Positions 47,835 through 62,192 of a DNA stretch of 64,000 nt are shown one piece after another (within the stretch, counting starts at the first letter, position 1; each line of letters opens with the position of its first letter). Source of the DNA: Brachynemurus nebulosus (lineage: Eukaryota; Arthropoda; Insecta; Neuroptera; Myrmeleontidae); assembly GCA_035578155.1 (NCBI GenBank), contig JAPWDM010000003.1, forward strand, positions 25,052,416-25,116,415, read 5' to 3'. Below the pieces are notes generated by a model. The model saw only the letters and a program-made list of their open reading frames with translations. It did no database searches and was not told the origin of the DNA. Both the position numbers and the translations under genes were made by a program.

Positions 47835-48803
47835 AGTTGTAATCCCATTTATTATAAAGATTACATTTGTAGGTAATTGTAAAATTCATTTTTATTTGAT
47901 TATTTTTTTCTTCTACATTACTGTCAGAGTTGATTTGTTCAACAGAACGTAATTATTGTATTTTTCATAAAATGTAATTTTACACTCAGATGAGTTTCAA
48001 TTACAAGTGGTCGTTTCTAGTTAATGCTGTTTGAAAAAATTATTAAAACGTAAACAAAATTGCAATTGTGTATTTTTATATTTCCACCGTAAAGCGTAAA
48101 TAAAACTTCTAGGCTAATAGTGTTCCGTAGCTATAAAAAAATATAAATTATATTGTAAAAATTCTAGAATTTCATTTGCGTTTTCGAAAACGACGTAGAA
48201 CTACAGTAGAATTTTTTTTAATTTAAAAAAAAAAAAAAACTTTGAAATATATTCTTCAAAAGTTCCTAAAAATAACACTGGAAAAGTATATTGTAAATTA
48301 ATGTGGAGTCACTGTAATAACTTTTTAAAATAGAATTGCAAGTATGCGATTCACCATTACTTCAAAAATGACACATATACTGAATATTTATTATGCAGTT
48401 TTTATCAATTATGCAGTTTTATATGCTATTCTATTTATCTATATTTGACAAAATTTCAATTTCTTTTTAATATACACATATAATAATAAATTTATGAGGT
48501 CATGACTGACATTTATTTCGTATTGAATCTTTTAGATAATTTTTAGTAGGACACAATGCGGTCAAATTCGGCATTCACACTGATTCGGGCACCTCTAAAA
48601 GTCTATTTTTATAAAAATACAATAGAACCAACAAATGGACAAACGTGTCAAATATAAAAGGCAAGTTTTTTGATTTTATTAAAATCTATATAAGTATGGA
48701 AATAGTACCGAGGTATATTTTTCATAAAAAAATTATAAATATTTTAAATACCTACAAAAATCAGTACCGTAACCATTCATTTAATAAACTAAATTTTAAA
48801 TAT
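47835..48803. other. AT-rich spacer
   Basis: Nothing recognised; an A run at about 48225. Confidence 0.4.
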
Positions 48804-48805
48804 TA

Positions 48806-49140
48806 CAGTAAAACCTTGCTGTTTCGAACTTCACTAATTCGGAACTTCTATAAATCAGACTGACAAAAAATAAATGTATACATAGTAAATTAAAGTGTAG
48901 TATATATTTCGTAGTAAATTTTTATTAAAATTAAACAATTTTCATTTTTAAACTTCTTATTTATCACTGAATTCACAAATTGTTACGTACACTTACGCTT
49001 TGAAATTTATTTAAATTAAGTACACGATGTCCATAAAAGTGAGGATTACACGTGATTTTCAAAGTTTCCTATAATTCGGAATTTTCGCTAATTCGCACCG
49101 GCCGTGGTCTGCATTAGGTCGAAATAGCGAAGTTTTACGG
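48806..49140. mobile_element. pogo/Tigger-type MITE, 335 bp
   Basis: The ends CAGTAAAACCTTGCTGTTTC and the inverse of AAATAGCGAAGTTTTACGG are flanked by TA. Subterminal CTAATTCGGAA/CTATAATTCGGAA words recur. 'CAGTxxAACCTCGxTxxTTCGAA' is the pogo/Tigger terminus. A pogo-like psq exon lies at 23.6 kb, but no link between them is shown. Confidence 0.8.
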
Positions 49141-49142
49141 TA

Positions 49143-50729
49143 TTTAAATATGTATTTACCTAATGTCATACCCAAAAGATGAAATAAAATTATAAGAAAA
49201 ATTTACGAATACGTGACCTATTCAATAGATTTAAAATTGTGTATTATTTTAATTGCACTACATAGTAAAAACATTTATGTTTAGATTTGTTACCTAACAG
49301 TTTGCTAGAAAGTAAAAAAATAAAAAAATTTTCAAGGGTTTGGCTACTTGAAATATCTTTTTTTGTTAAGTATTTTATTACCTACCCACTTTAACAGTTC
49401 GTAAGGTGCCCGCAGACAGATTGCCCGTCAATTTGCCCGCAAAAATCAGTTCGTATTGGTCTGAATACGTACATTTAAATACATGTATTGAATTGTTCGT
49501 GCGGTAGGCCGCACGGACAATGAGACGGGCGCCCGTCACGGTCTGTCCACACACTAAAAAGTCCATGCTCATTGCACCTTATTGTGACATCGCACATAGC
49601 ATGGCACAACACACCATAAGTGTGCTGTGTACTCCAAAAAAGTCACTCATTGTATGAGGCACACTGTACTAGTTGCTGTGTTGCTAGCACAGCTTGGCAC
49701 AGCTCACTATGCGAGGTCCTGTGAGCTAGTACACTTAAAAGAGTCGCCTCAGCTCAACACTAGAGTGTACCTACAGATACTCAAGACGTTATTAGAGAAT
49801 AATCTTATAACTCCGAATTACTTTTCGGCGAGACTTTAAGCATGAAACAACCACCTTAAAACCAGAGAGATACTAATAATAGACCAATCTTATGTTCCGG
49901 CGATTTGTATGGAATAACCACCTTAAACCATCAGAGGAACTAGCGATAAACCAATTTTATGTTTCGACGTTCCCACCAAAATATTTTAAGCATGAAGCTA
50001 TCAAAGTTCCAAATGACTTAGACTATCAAGTCTGGGGACTAAATAGCTAACCCATTGGGAAATTAAGCTGACTGGACTACGAAATAAGTACCAAGAAATT
50101 AATATCAATCATTTCTGAGGCATAGAAAATGTTCATATTTAATTGATCCGTGTAATGTATTGCAAACCTTATTCTCAGAAAGCATTTACCCACTAGGGAA
50201 TTTTTTATATCATTCGATTACTTTTTTTTTTGTAATATTTTCTGCAAACACATTGTACATTTACTAATTAAACTTAACAAAATTTATGAATTTAGAAAAA
50301 TGTAATTTCAGCGTAGGCTGTTTATAATTCAAGGCTTTGTATAATGGCGACGTTGTCTAATTTATTTTAAAATTGAATTAACTCAATTATATAAAATATC
50401 AAATAACAAAAATCGATTCTGTTTTCATCGCGATATAATTCGTGATAATTTTGTACAGTAATTAAATACTTTATTGTTTACACTGTTCCCGGAATATTTA
50501 TTTAAATATTTTTGTTTAAATTTAAATTGCGTATATGTTTATTCTTAATACTATATTGTTTACATTATTATGTATACAGACTGATATACTGATAGATTTT
50601 TAGTAATATTTTAACGTGAATTTCCATTTTCGTTTTCACAGTGGCGAAGTTTCATTTCGAAATGTGTCTTTTATTCTATAACACTAACGAAATTCAATCA
50701 AAGCACTAGTGTATATTTTATCATCAAAA
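49143..50729. other. Spacer with a GC-richer island
   Basis: At 49403-49580 AAGGTGCCCGCAGACAG and a terminal GCACCTT may mark a decayed MITE (weak). The GC-richer island 49380-49840 includes a plus frame (49627-49839, with RHTVLVAVLLAQLGTAHYA) that I do not recognise and that has no supporting signals. From 49860 to 50690 nothing was seen. Confidence 0.35.
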
Positions 50730-50837
50730 TACAGTAATGCTTTGATTGAGAGAAAGAAAAATGCGTAAGTATTGGTCACACAGACATAAAAAAAACACTA
50801 GGAATTTTTTAAGTAAACACATCATTATATATGTATA

Positions 50838-51026
50838 CAGGGTGGAATTTTAATAACTCTTATACCTTTTGGTGAATTTCGATAAAACTTTACATTGATT
50901 TAGAACGGAATTTGTTAGAAGCAGCATAGTTATGTTTTAAGGTATTTGTTTCCAACAAATTCCGTTCCAAATCATCGTAAAATTTAATCGAAATTCACCA
51001 AAAGGTGCAAGAGTTATTAAAATTAC

Positions 51027-51030
<4 letters not shown>
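50838..51030. mobile_element. Small palindromic MITE
   Basis: CAGGGTGGAATTTTAATAAC and the inverse GTTATTAAAATTACACCCT sit at the ends, with near-complete pairing of the two halves (GTGAATTTCGATAAAACTTT with its inverse). TA flanks. It is of the same general kind (CAGGxTGG start, TA site) as 2427-3127 but with unrelated arms. Confidence 0.85.
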
Positions 51031-51084
<54 letters not shown>

Positions 51085-51088
<4 letters not shown>

Positions 51089-51762
51089 GTGACCGAAACT
51101 TTAATGAAACTTATTAAACCCGGACGACACCGGAGATCCCGTTTGGAATGTTGAGGATCGCCACTTTGTTTTATCGAAAACGAAAGAAACGGAGCTTTGG
51201 CTTGAATTAAAGTCCTTATTGATTTACTTGTTCACTTTATTTAAATTTTATTTATTTTTATTAAGTTTTATTTACTTCAAAGATTTTATTTATTTATTTT
51301 TCGTTAACTTATAATTGTCTTGTTTGATGTGATTTGGTATTGATTAATAAAACGAAGCTCAAATTAAATTAATTTTATTAAAGTAAAATTATTATTACAA
51401 CAATTAAAATAATTAAATAAAAAGATCTGAACATATCGACGAAAAGACTATCAAAATTTATTAAAATGGCCAAAACTGAAAATAATGAATTTACATCGAA
51501 TTTATAATAATTTTTATGTTTAGTTAGCAAAAACTTATTTAACAAAGATAGAATTTATTTTTATATTCAAATACATTGTACGAAATAGAAAATATATTTT
51601 ATTTTAATATGTCTAGGGAACATCCGGTAGTTGGCTCGTGGATTATGCTGTTTTCTGCATTTTCACATCCTGTGTGTAGTTATGTTGCGTTGATCTCACG
51701 GTGATAGATTTTGTTGAAATTTGCAAATTTTATGTGTTGTGCATGGCACCACATATATATAT
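51085..51762. mobile_element. Possible solo LTR inside a (TA)n tract
   Basis: 678 bp beginning TGTCGTGACCGAAAC and ending GGCACCACA (TG...CA), inserted between two TA tracts (51031-51085 and 51762-51833) that were probably one. An AATAAA lies at about 51346. The target duplication cannot be read within TA repeats, and no primer-binding site or gag-pol is present. Confidence 0.35.
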
Positions 51763-51763
51763 A

Positions 51764-51835
<72 letters not shown>

Positions 51836-51929
51836 ATGAGTTGTTTACGTTAAAAAAATGTATGTTTTCTTTTATATCCGTGTAACCAATACATACGCAT
51901 TTTTCTTTCTCTTAATCAGAGCATCAGTG

Positions 51930-52407
51930 TATCTAGGCTTGTTTATGCAATATTTTTACCCACATACGTATATATGTATGTGTTGTATTCTTGTATGTAT
52001 ATGTGTGTTACGCATCTTTTGACCTGTATAAGTAACACATACATGTTGAATCCTTTAATGTTTTGTGGAATCATTTTATGCCTACTTGTTCACATAAAAT
52101 TTGCTTAAAATATTGTCGGGCTTCCGAGGAAGTTTACTGTGAAAGTGCTCGGGCCTCATAGTGTTAAGTAAATAGTTATTGCCCATCCTTGAAACAACTA
52201 TACTGGTGTCAAATTGTATCAAAATGTCTATACTAGTATTTAACGGCTACCTATACAGTTGTTATAAATGTTATAATATTTGTACCAGTTGTTAAAAAAT
52301 AAAATATTCAATATTTTCTATTTGATTTATGAAAAAACATTGATGCACTATCGCATATCCTATGAATAACAGAGCTATCAAACTCTGTCAGTATGAAGCT
52401 CTATGAG

Positions 52408-52476
<69 letters not shown>

Positions 52477-52839
52477 TGTAAAATTGTTTACCATTAGGTA
52501 TTTGTACAGTATGCTTGATATAAAAGCACATTTCATTTACGTTGAAACGGAAACCACATATCTATAGATACTGGTACCTACATATACTTACAACAATTGT
52601 AGAGACCATAGTTTTCAGTGTTTTTATATTCTAGCAGATAAAAAGTTATTTTTAAGATACTTTTGCCTTAAAATAAATACTTTATGTGTTGTTTTGCGAA
52701 TTTTTAAAACAATACAAAAAAGGGAACATTCAAAATTATTTTGGTGAGAGAGTTAAATTTAAACAAAAAAATGATTTTTTCATTTGAAAAATACAAACTG
52801 AAATAAAAATTTCGAGGATATCAGGAGAACAGATTTTAA
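51930..52839. repeat. AT-rich spacer with (TA)n at 52409-52473
   Basis: The only clear feature is the 65-bp TA tract. No element could be delimited around it. Confidence 0.6.
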
Positions 52840-53123
52840 CCCTTTGCACTCAAACCATTTTTTAGTATGGCTACTCAGCTACTCGACAGTAGTTTTAATA
52901 AAAATTTGTAATACTTCGAAGATAAGTATTTTAAACATAAGTAGTTTACTTACATATTTTATTTTTATTTGCACATTACAAACATTATATTTTAATATTA
53001 AATTTTATAATTTTCCTTAGTGTGATATTTGAAGTAAAGAATAGGATGGCGCCTGAGAGGCGCCTTTCGAGTGCAAAGAGTATTTATTGTGTCGCTGTGG
53101 CGGCGCCTATCGAGTGCAAAGGG
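52840..53123. mobile_element. TTAA-flanked MITE, 284 bp
   Basis: CCCTTTGCACTC at the left and its inverse at the right, with TTAA on both sides (52836-52839, 53124-53127). A second GCGCCTTTCGAGTGCAAAG block lies 55 bp inside the right end, so the right terminus is partly duplicated. It is piggyBac-type and non-coding. Confidence 0.87.
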
Positions 53124-53127
53124 TTAA

Positions 53128-53932
53128 TGTAATTCTGAAATTCTACAAGAGACCGAACGTTAGGTAATCCCTCTTAAATTGCGTTAGGTTATACTTGATA
53201 TTTCGACTCGAGAACCGTTCCATTTGTAATCAGAATGACATATCAAACATCCGGTAACTAAATGAATTTCGAATAAAAGATAAAAAATAAAAATATAAAA
53301 CAGGTGCGACATCCATCATCATATGTAGGTACACATTCAATCTAACCATTAGAAATTTAAATTTAACATCAATAACAGAAGCACTTAGTGCCTAGCGCCT
53401 GCCTCACATACCTACTTCGTCTTGTAATCGATATAACATAATATACATAATATAAATGTACATTACATTACGAATGAACCCAAACGAATCGAATCAAAGA
53501 AGATAAAAAAGCACAACACTAAATTAGATTCGTATTTTATTGAATTGAAATAATATTTTTTTTTAAAAATGTATATTTTAATATGATTTACACTTATATT
53601 CTCGGTTTATTACATCTAAAAAAAGAAAAATGAATCAAAACGCAAACTGATACATTACTTTTATGTAAATCGTAGTTTAATAATAAATTGATCTCAACGC
53701 TCAATGTAATCAATTTAAAAATATCATCAAAAATAAATCTATCTCAAAAATATTAAATTTAGATCATTGCATGATAAGGCAAATGGTGAAATAATATAAA
53801 TTGATGATCTCTTTTTTGGAATTTTTTTTGTTAATAGTTAATTAATTTAATAATGAATTAGTTTCTTACAAATTCCAAATAATTATCTAAGCCTAAAATT
53901 TCCTCGATCCGTTTCAATGCTGGTGAATATCA
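53128..53932. other. AT-rich spacer
   Basis: Nothing recognised. Confidence 0.4.
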
Positions 53933-53940
53933 CCATTGAT

Positions 53941-55165
53941 CAGTGGCGACGAGTGAGAGTAGACAAGGGAGACAGTGTCTCCCCAAAAAAAAACTAACCT
54001 TCACAAAATTCAAAATTTTTTATAAAATTTAAAATAATTATGAAATTTATACAATAATATTGTCCATTTTCATACATTCACATTTCCAAACAAAACGTAT
54101 TTACTTGTACGGATATCCAATATAGATACGTTTAGAGACGTTTACCATAATGTATACGTATGCATATACATGATAAATATTTAAGCTTGAGAGAATGAAA
54201 TACGTACATACGTATGTATACAAAATAGACAAACTACAGTTTGATTCTCCTGGCTTTGTGTGTATGTGTAACAAATATTCTATTTTAATACATCCACAGC
54301 ACTGACACAATCTGTATCATGCATGTATGCAAATCTTCTCCAATTTTTACACCATTATAACTCAAAAACTAAGAAAAATTTTGCAAAAATCTTTTTTTAT
54401 CTCTATGTAAAATGTAGTAGTCTTCCTAATAGTATAAAAATTACTAAAATATAATCAGTATTTTTTTAATAATAATAAAAAAAACTGAAACAATTATTCA
54501 AGGTAAACATTCTGTTTTTTGTCTATCTATAGGCATACGTACATATTTGCTATTTGGTACTACATGCGTACACGTATAGGCACAGTCTGTGAAGTGGTGA
54601 AATACAATATTTTTGAACTTGTGTTAATAGACCGTCCTTTGGTTTAGTCCAGTTTTTTTAATTTTATTTTAATTTTAATAATATTAAATTTATCAATTCA
54701 TTTTAGATTTAGTTGTTTATTTTTTATAACTTTTTATTAAAATGTGTATTTATTTTTAATTTGTTTTTCTTCACTATCTGTTTAAATTTTTTACTTATGA
54801 AATTTAATACTTTTGTTTTACAATCGAAGTCCTGAGTCAGAAAGTCTTGTTGGAATACAATACCCCTGTCACAGCATCCTGCATAACATAGCGAATTTCC
54901 GTTTATAAAAATTACTTTTTCTCGGAAACTAGTAGACATAGAATAATAGTTTAAAGACCTTTTTTATGTAATTTTTTCTTCTCTTTTAAATGCTGTAAAA
55001 GTAAAATAAGTGGAAATTTTGGCAAAAAACTACTTTTATGCAAGAACAAAAACCATGTTCCTGACATCCGACGTGTCTGGCTGAAGAACTCGTCCAAGGG
55101 TTTGGGACTTCCAATGTTTCCAATGTCGCGCGGACACATATATACATATATACATATATACATAT

Positions 55166-55251
<86 letters not shown>

Positions 55252-55495
55252 ATATAAATTTTAGTGACTGCTATTTTCGGTTCCTAGGAACCTCAAAACA
55301 AATTTCTGCCATAGTCCTGGGCTCAAGTCCCGTCACGACAATGGCTGTAATAGCTGAATTCCATTCTGGAAATTCGCTAAAAGCTTTAATGAAGTTCATT
55401 AGGAACCAAACTAAAAATAGATACAAAATCAGTCTATTTAAATATGGCAAAGAAAACTGTGTCTCCCCAGGAAATAATTTCACGCGTCGCCACTG
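53941..55495. mobile_element. hAT element with perfect 8-bp duplication
   Basis: The ends CAGTGGCGACGAGTGAG and the inverse of ACGCGTCGCCACTG, plus an inner GGGGAGACA pair, are flanked by CCATTGAT on each side (53933-53940 and 55496-55503). 1555 bp long, it holds a family B element (54860-55382). No transposase was recognised in the remaining roughly 1 kb. A minus-strand frame at 54101-54310 is not recognised. Confidence 0.92.
54860..55382 (+). repeat. Family B element, copy A (best compact copy)
   Basis: Runs from ATACCCCTGTCACAGC, with ATAGCGAATTTCC near the start, via a (TACATA)n/(TA)n block at 55137-55258, to CTGGAAATTCGCTAAA. The AGCGAATTTCC words form the inverted ends. TCTGGCTGAAGAACTCGTCC precedes the microsatellite and TAGTCCTGGGCTCAAG follows it, as in copies B and C. 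It is nested in the hAT element. Confidence 0.85.
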
Positions 55496-55509
55496 CCATT
55501 GATATTAGT

Positions 55510-55685
55510 AATTAAAAACACTTTTCTTTGCGAAACACCAGTTTTATTGAATATAAAAACTCTTATGACATGTTTCGGTCAATATGACCATTTCCGAACG
55601 TGTTTGAGAATAATCATATTGAATTAAAAACGAAATCACTAGTTTAAAGAATCTTTATCTCGAAATAAACGAAAAGTGTAAAAAC
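55510..55685 (+). other. Leader of the ORF1-like relic
   Basis: Contains GACATGTTTCGGTCAATA (55567), related to the 39.3-kb hairpin arm. The open reading continues into the coiled-coil relic at 55686, so both may belong to one non-LTR-type element. Confidence 0.35.
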
Positions 55686-55920
55686 ATGGAAAAAATTATC
55701 AAAAATCAAAAAGAAGAAATATTGTACCTGAAGAAGAAAGTAAATAAACAATGTCTAATAATACATGGGTTAGCATAAACTGAAAGTGAAGAAATCCAAT
55801 TAGAACAAGAAGTAATTAACACCTTAAATGAAAAATTACATATGAACCTAAATGATACGGACATTATTGAAGTGTACAAACTGGGAGAAGAAAAAATGTC
55901 CACATTAAAAGAGATTATGC
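55686..55920 (+). pseudogene. Non-LTR ORF1-like coiled-coil relic
   Basis: The plus strand reads MEKIIKNQKEEILYLKKKV and NKQCLIIHGLA, a stop, then ESEEIQLEQEVINTLNEK and DTDIIEVYKLGEEK. A short coiled coil followed by '(R)xNNLIIHGLxE ... VxxxLxxKLxxxxxxxDIxEVxRLG' is characteristic of ORF1-type proteins encoded by many insect non-LTR retrotransposons. These bind RNA in the element's ribonucleoprotein. One stop interrupts the frame and no reverse transcriptase follows, so it is a dead 5' fragment. Confidence 0.55.
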
Positions 55921-56099
55921 TGGATTACAATATTTATTTAAAATCTATAATTTCTATGAACTGCATCCAAATTTTGTTACTATTCGGAAAACTCTATTAA
56001 TTTTATCAATTAAACTGTTACCACTGTGTTTACAAAGAAATCTTATGAAGAATAAATATAATAAAGTATTAGTTCGGACCTATTGTTAGCCAAACATAG

Positions 56100-56310
56100 C
56101 GCGATTGCAACAGTTCTACTCGTATGCCAAAAGTAAAAAGTTTAGAGCAGTCGTATACCAAAAGTAGTAAGGTTGCAGCGATTCTGTACCAAAAGTAGTA
56201 AGGTCACAATACTTCTATATCAAAAATGGTAAGGTTACAGCAGTTCCCTGCCAAAAATAATATAGGCTTGTAGCAGTTTTATACTAGAAGTAGTAAGGTT
56301 ATAGTGCTAC
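56100..56310. repeat. Minisatellite, roughly 40-bp unit, 5-6 copies
   Basis: A word like ACCAAAAGTAGTAAGGTTGC with CAG(C/T)(A/G)(G/A)TTCT recurs with substitutions (56125, 56170, 56210, 56255, 56290). No gene is present. Confidence 0.75.
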
Positions 56311-56478
56311 TAAAAGATTTACGAAAACGAAATCAAAGTTACATAATATGAATAAGTGTTTTTTCGTTACAATCGTAACTTTATAGTATAAAAAAGGAGA
56401 ACAACCCTATTAAAATGAAAATATATTATGCCGGTAACTTTGATGGACAACTGCAGTGTCATAAGGATTTACGATTTG

Positions 56479-57133
56479 GGTAATTATACACTTTCGCGGT
56501 CACCTGGTTTTTTTGCTATAAATAAAAAACTAATGCTCCAATGTTAATGATTTAAATGCCCACCATTATGGCGGATATGTGATAAATCACAGAAATAAAC
56601 AAAATGAATATTTTTCATAGTTTTATGGCTTCAAGTGGACAAAAATGTTAAGTTTTTACGAATAATCGCCCATAAAATTTTTTTACGTAGTTAAATCAAC
56701 TTCTTATATTTTTTCTCTTAATCTATCTGAAAAAATTAGCAATTTAAAAAAAAAATTTTAAAAACACTTTTTTCGATTTTTCACTACTAAAAACACAACG
56801 AATACTAAAAAACAACAAATTTTTACGAATAATACTTTATAAATTTTTTTTACATTGTCAGATCAACTTCTCAACCTCACTTTCGGGCAAAGGGAAATTG
56901 GAACTTTTATTTAATCATACCTTTGCCCGAAAATGAAGTTCCAATGCTGCTCCGCCGTCGTTTTACACTCAGCCTTTCCCAGCATTTCCAGTATCAGTAT
57001 CGAGTTCTAGTATTTTTTTTATCATAAATCCGCCGTAATGAGGAACATTTTAAAAAAAAGTCATTAAAATTGGACCATTAGTTTTTTTAGCTATAGCCAA
57101 AAAACCAGGTGACCATGGAAGTGTATAATTACC
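56479..57133. mobile_element. Inverted-repeat element, about 75-bp ends
   Basis: GGTAATTATACACTTTCG then GGTCACCTGGTTTTTT at the left is repeated inverted at the right (CATGGAAGTGTATAATTACC). Inside are two direct copies of a roughly 50-bp segment (GAATAATCGCCC... and GAATAATACTTT..., both with ATCAACTTCT) and a hairpin CTTTCGGGCAAAGGG/CCTTTGCCCGAAA. No target duplication was recognised. Confidence 0.65.
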
Positions 57134-59000
57134 ACCATTTGTTCTGAATTACCAAATCGATTCCATGTAGGTCTGATTATAAGCACAGTTGCAAGACCAG
57201 TAAGTACAGAGACTTAAGTGAACAAGGAAAAAGACAAAATTAAGAATGTTGCTAAAATATAAGAAACCTTAGAGATCTATCATTCAGATACAGACATATC
57301 AGAAACTGGTACCTGCAAAGTAAAAATTGAGTTTAATTTACAAAAATTTATGTTGCATTGTCCAATTAATTTTATTTGTCCACAGTATGCTTGAGTCATA
57401 TTATTTAAAAAAAAAAAAAAAATTTAAATGATATTTAAATCTTTTTTCTTTATTTTGCAAAATATAGTATATATAAACCACGGGACTAAAGTGTTTCTGT
57501 TGATTCCTTGTGCGAATTGTTGCCCTAGGGTTTTTATAAACTTTATTATCCGGATCAAAAAACACACTTCAATCCCTTGGTGTATAATATTCTATTATTT
57601 TAAGTTAATGAATTTTCTTTATTTGCCAATCTAGTATCATAATTCTGCTTTTAGCAGTTTTCTAAAATGTCCTACGAATAATAGCTAGTAGTTTATCTTC
57701 AAATATTTTATTTCGTATTAAAATTGTAAATAACATAATTTCTTAGACATACATATATTCCGTGTACATATACCCTTCATACATAATGTTCTGTGTACAT
57801 AATATGTACACTCTGAGTAAAAATTTGCCTCAATTTAGACAGCTAGGATAACTGTATCAGTATAGCCGTTGGAATAATTCTAAACAAAAATATATTGTAA
57901 CTGAAGTGAAACTCAATTTAAATATTGTTCCGATTTGGTCTGATAATTTTATTTGAAATCTTTCTTCACAAATCATGGCTCTACTTGTTAACCATTCTGT
58001 ACTTATATAACGTATGTAACGTATTATATCATGTGGTAACATTTGAAAGCAAACCAAAACAAAAACAACAAAGCAGATGTTTTTCAAAACAGAAGCATAA
58101 CACATATTTATTTCAAATATCTGTTTTGTTTCTTTCTAAATACGCAAAGCTTTCAATTATTACATTGCTTTTTTTATATACCTAAAACATAAAAAAGAAA
58201 TTTTTTACACAGATATACATAAATTTTCACGCGTAAGTGCGTATACTACAAAGCTTAAAAAAAAATTATTGTGACCTAGAATTATGTGTCGCTTTCATTT
58301 AGAATTATTTGGGCTTGTTGCATCTGCTTAAGATTTAGAACTCTATGAGCAAAAGGAGACACACTTCTTTTCACAGATAAAATTATTTTTAATTCTTTAA
58401 ATATTTTCCTCGCTTCAAAAATTTCAACAATTTGATTTCAATCTGTATTTTCCTTTACAGGCCCTATTATTAAGGCCTGTATACACTTTTGTCTAAACCC
58501 CTGGGCTGCGGACTTCCTTTCGGGGTCCGAGTCCTAGGACTACAATCCCGGCTACCCCCTGCCCCTCGTCGGACCTAAGTACCTTTTATTTGTTAGAAAC
58601 AAGTCTCCTTCAGCTAGAAATATCGAATTAGATAATGAAAAATGTTCTCGACAAACCAAAAAACTAAAAAAAATTAAATGTGTTTTTTTTTTGTTTCTAA
58701 AAGTACTGTCATTCTGTTTTAATTATTTCGGCCGACACAGAATAATAATTTATTAAAATAAAGATTTTTTCAACAACATAAATCAAACCAGCTAGGTACT
58801 ATATAGAGAAACTGTAATTTTTTAATGAGATATTTTCAATTTTGTAAAAATTAAGTTTTATTTTTCTTTGAAAAAGTGTCAAAAAAGTCACTCCATTTTA
58901 ATATTATAAAGTGAGTGTCCCCTTTAAGAAACGAAATTAATACAAATGTATGATGAATCGTTTCTTTGCCTTTCTCTTGTAATTACATGTAACTAATAAA
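57134..59000. other. Spacer with weak coding-like pieces
   Basis: The plus strand at 57141-57197 is open (contains LPNRFHVGLIISTVARP) up to a GTAAGTAC. The minus strand at about 58270-58430 is open for about 50 codons (contains SVKRSVSPFAHRVLNLKQM) to a stop. I recognise neither. A GC-rich patch lies at about 58495-58575 (GGGGTCCGAGTCCTAGG). Confidence 0.3.
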
Positions 59001-59059
59001 ATACCCCTGTCGCAGCATCTGCATAACATAGCGAATTTCCAAATCTTGGGCACTGGCGG

Positions 59060-60660
<1,601 letters not shown>

Positions 60661-61581
60661 CATACAAGTCTAGTACTCTAACAGTAAGAAAAGGGTTCTA
60701 AGGATCTCATATAACTTATGGCAGTCCGTAAGCTTCTTGCGGACATCATTTAATTAATTAATTCAAATACTTTAACTTACTAACTGTGAAAAAATTTTTA
60801 AAATCGATTGGTTAATTAATTTCTGGCCTTTTTAGGTCCCGAAAACCTTGACCTCACATAAAATACCTTAAATCCATTTGAAATGGTTTAATTTTTTAAC
60901 ATTATTAATTATTAGTGGAAAAATTTTCAAAATCGATTCAAAATATTTTTCCGTACATACATATGTACATTGTACATATTTTGTTTTGTTTCATATTTAA
61001 TAATATTTATATCATAACATAATCTTCAATTTCTTGTTTACTTAAAAATTCAATAAAAAAAAAAAATTCTTCATTACTTTAGCTTAGAAAATCTGTTTAA
61101 TTTACATTTTTTAACATGGGATAGAACCATGCTAATTATAATGCAATAAATGAGAAACAAAACTCTATACATGTATGTGTGTTATATCACATATATGTGA
61201 ATAGTTTTCACTTGTTCTCACAAAATTCTTTAATAAAAAAGTGAAATATTTTTATACTTTATAAAGAACTGAGATATAAATATAAATTACTTATTAGACT
61301 AACAAAGAAAGAATAAAAGTGAAAATTTAGATTTTCTCGAAAAATACTTAAAATAGAAAGAAAATTATAAGAATATTTTCTTCATAATTTTTTTTTTCCT
61401 TTTCAACGATGTAAAAATTGAACTGCCTTATGATAGGATCGAATGATAAAAAATGGCCAGAAAACCTACTTCTGGGCATCCGACGTGTCTGGCTAACGAA
61501 CTTAGCCAAGCCAATTCAGAATCCAGTCCGCACACAAAATTTCATAAGCGTTAGACGTTTCGTTCGAGAGTTATCGTGGGA

Positions 61582-61584
<3 letters not shown>

Positions 61585-61669
<85 letters not shown>
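61585..61669. repeat. (TA)n microsatellite inside family B
   Basis: About 85 bp of TA at the same internal site as in copies A and B. Confidence 0.95.
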
Positions 61670-61671
<2 letters not shown>

Positions 61672-61796
61672 TTTAGTGAATATCATTTTCGTATTCTAGG
61701 GACCTCAAAACAGATTTCTGCCATAGTCCCGGACTCAGATTGCGTCATGACACCTACTGTAATAGCTGAATTTCGAGTTTTCGAAATTCGCTAAAA

Positions 61797-62192
61797 GAAA
61801 TGTCAGCAAGAGTTTAATGATTTCGTTTTAACCAATTACCCAATGATTGTCAAGGAAACGGAAGGTGATCAATTATTTTCAACATTTTCCAATCCGTTGA
61901 TTTCAGATACATATTACAATAAATTGCAAATATATAATATATTTTATTTAATGATATTATACCATTTGACATTGTCAATTAACATTACCAAGTTATCTTT
62001 TTAATAAAGAATCAACATTAACATTTTTATAAGTTTTATATTTTGTTTTATTACAACAAAATGTATGTAATTCTCTCAAGCGTAGCTATAAAATAGAAAC
62101 CTTCAGACTACTATCAAGGCGTTCCATCACGTGGAAATGTCAGGAAAAAAAGGTTTTTTGGAGAATTTTTTTCTCCGTAACGAATAATAAAA
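61797..62192. other. AT-rich spacer
   Basis: Nothing recognised. Confidence 0.4.

Larger units (their letters stand above)
50732..51929. mobile_element. TA-flanked long-TIR element with nested insertions
   Basis: The left arm CAGTAATGCTTTGATTGAG ... ATGCGTAAGTATTGG (50732-50825) matches the inverse of the right arm (51838-51929, CTCTTAATCAGAGCATCAGTG), with TA on both sides. Between the arms lie a small MITE (50838-51030), a (TA)n and an LTR-like segment. Another CAATCAAAGCACTAGTG/TA end just to the left (about 50695) suggests a second, adjacent copy of the same terminus. Confidence 0.72.

Noticed and set aside
49403..49580. Possible MITE with AAGGTGC ends
   Set aside because: Only seven bases pair and no target duplication is visible.
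49627..49839. 70-codon plus frame with a hydrophobic start resembling a signal peptide
   Set aside because: No homologous family recognised, no splice or promoter support, and it lies in a GC-rich repeat-like island.
54860..55382. Family B as a canonical Helitron
   Set aside because: No TC start or CTRR end with a 3' hairpin could be placed; only the microsatellite and inverted ends are similar to DINE-type elements.
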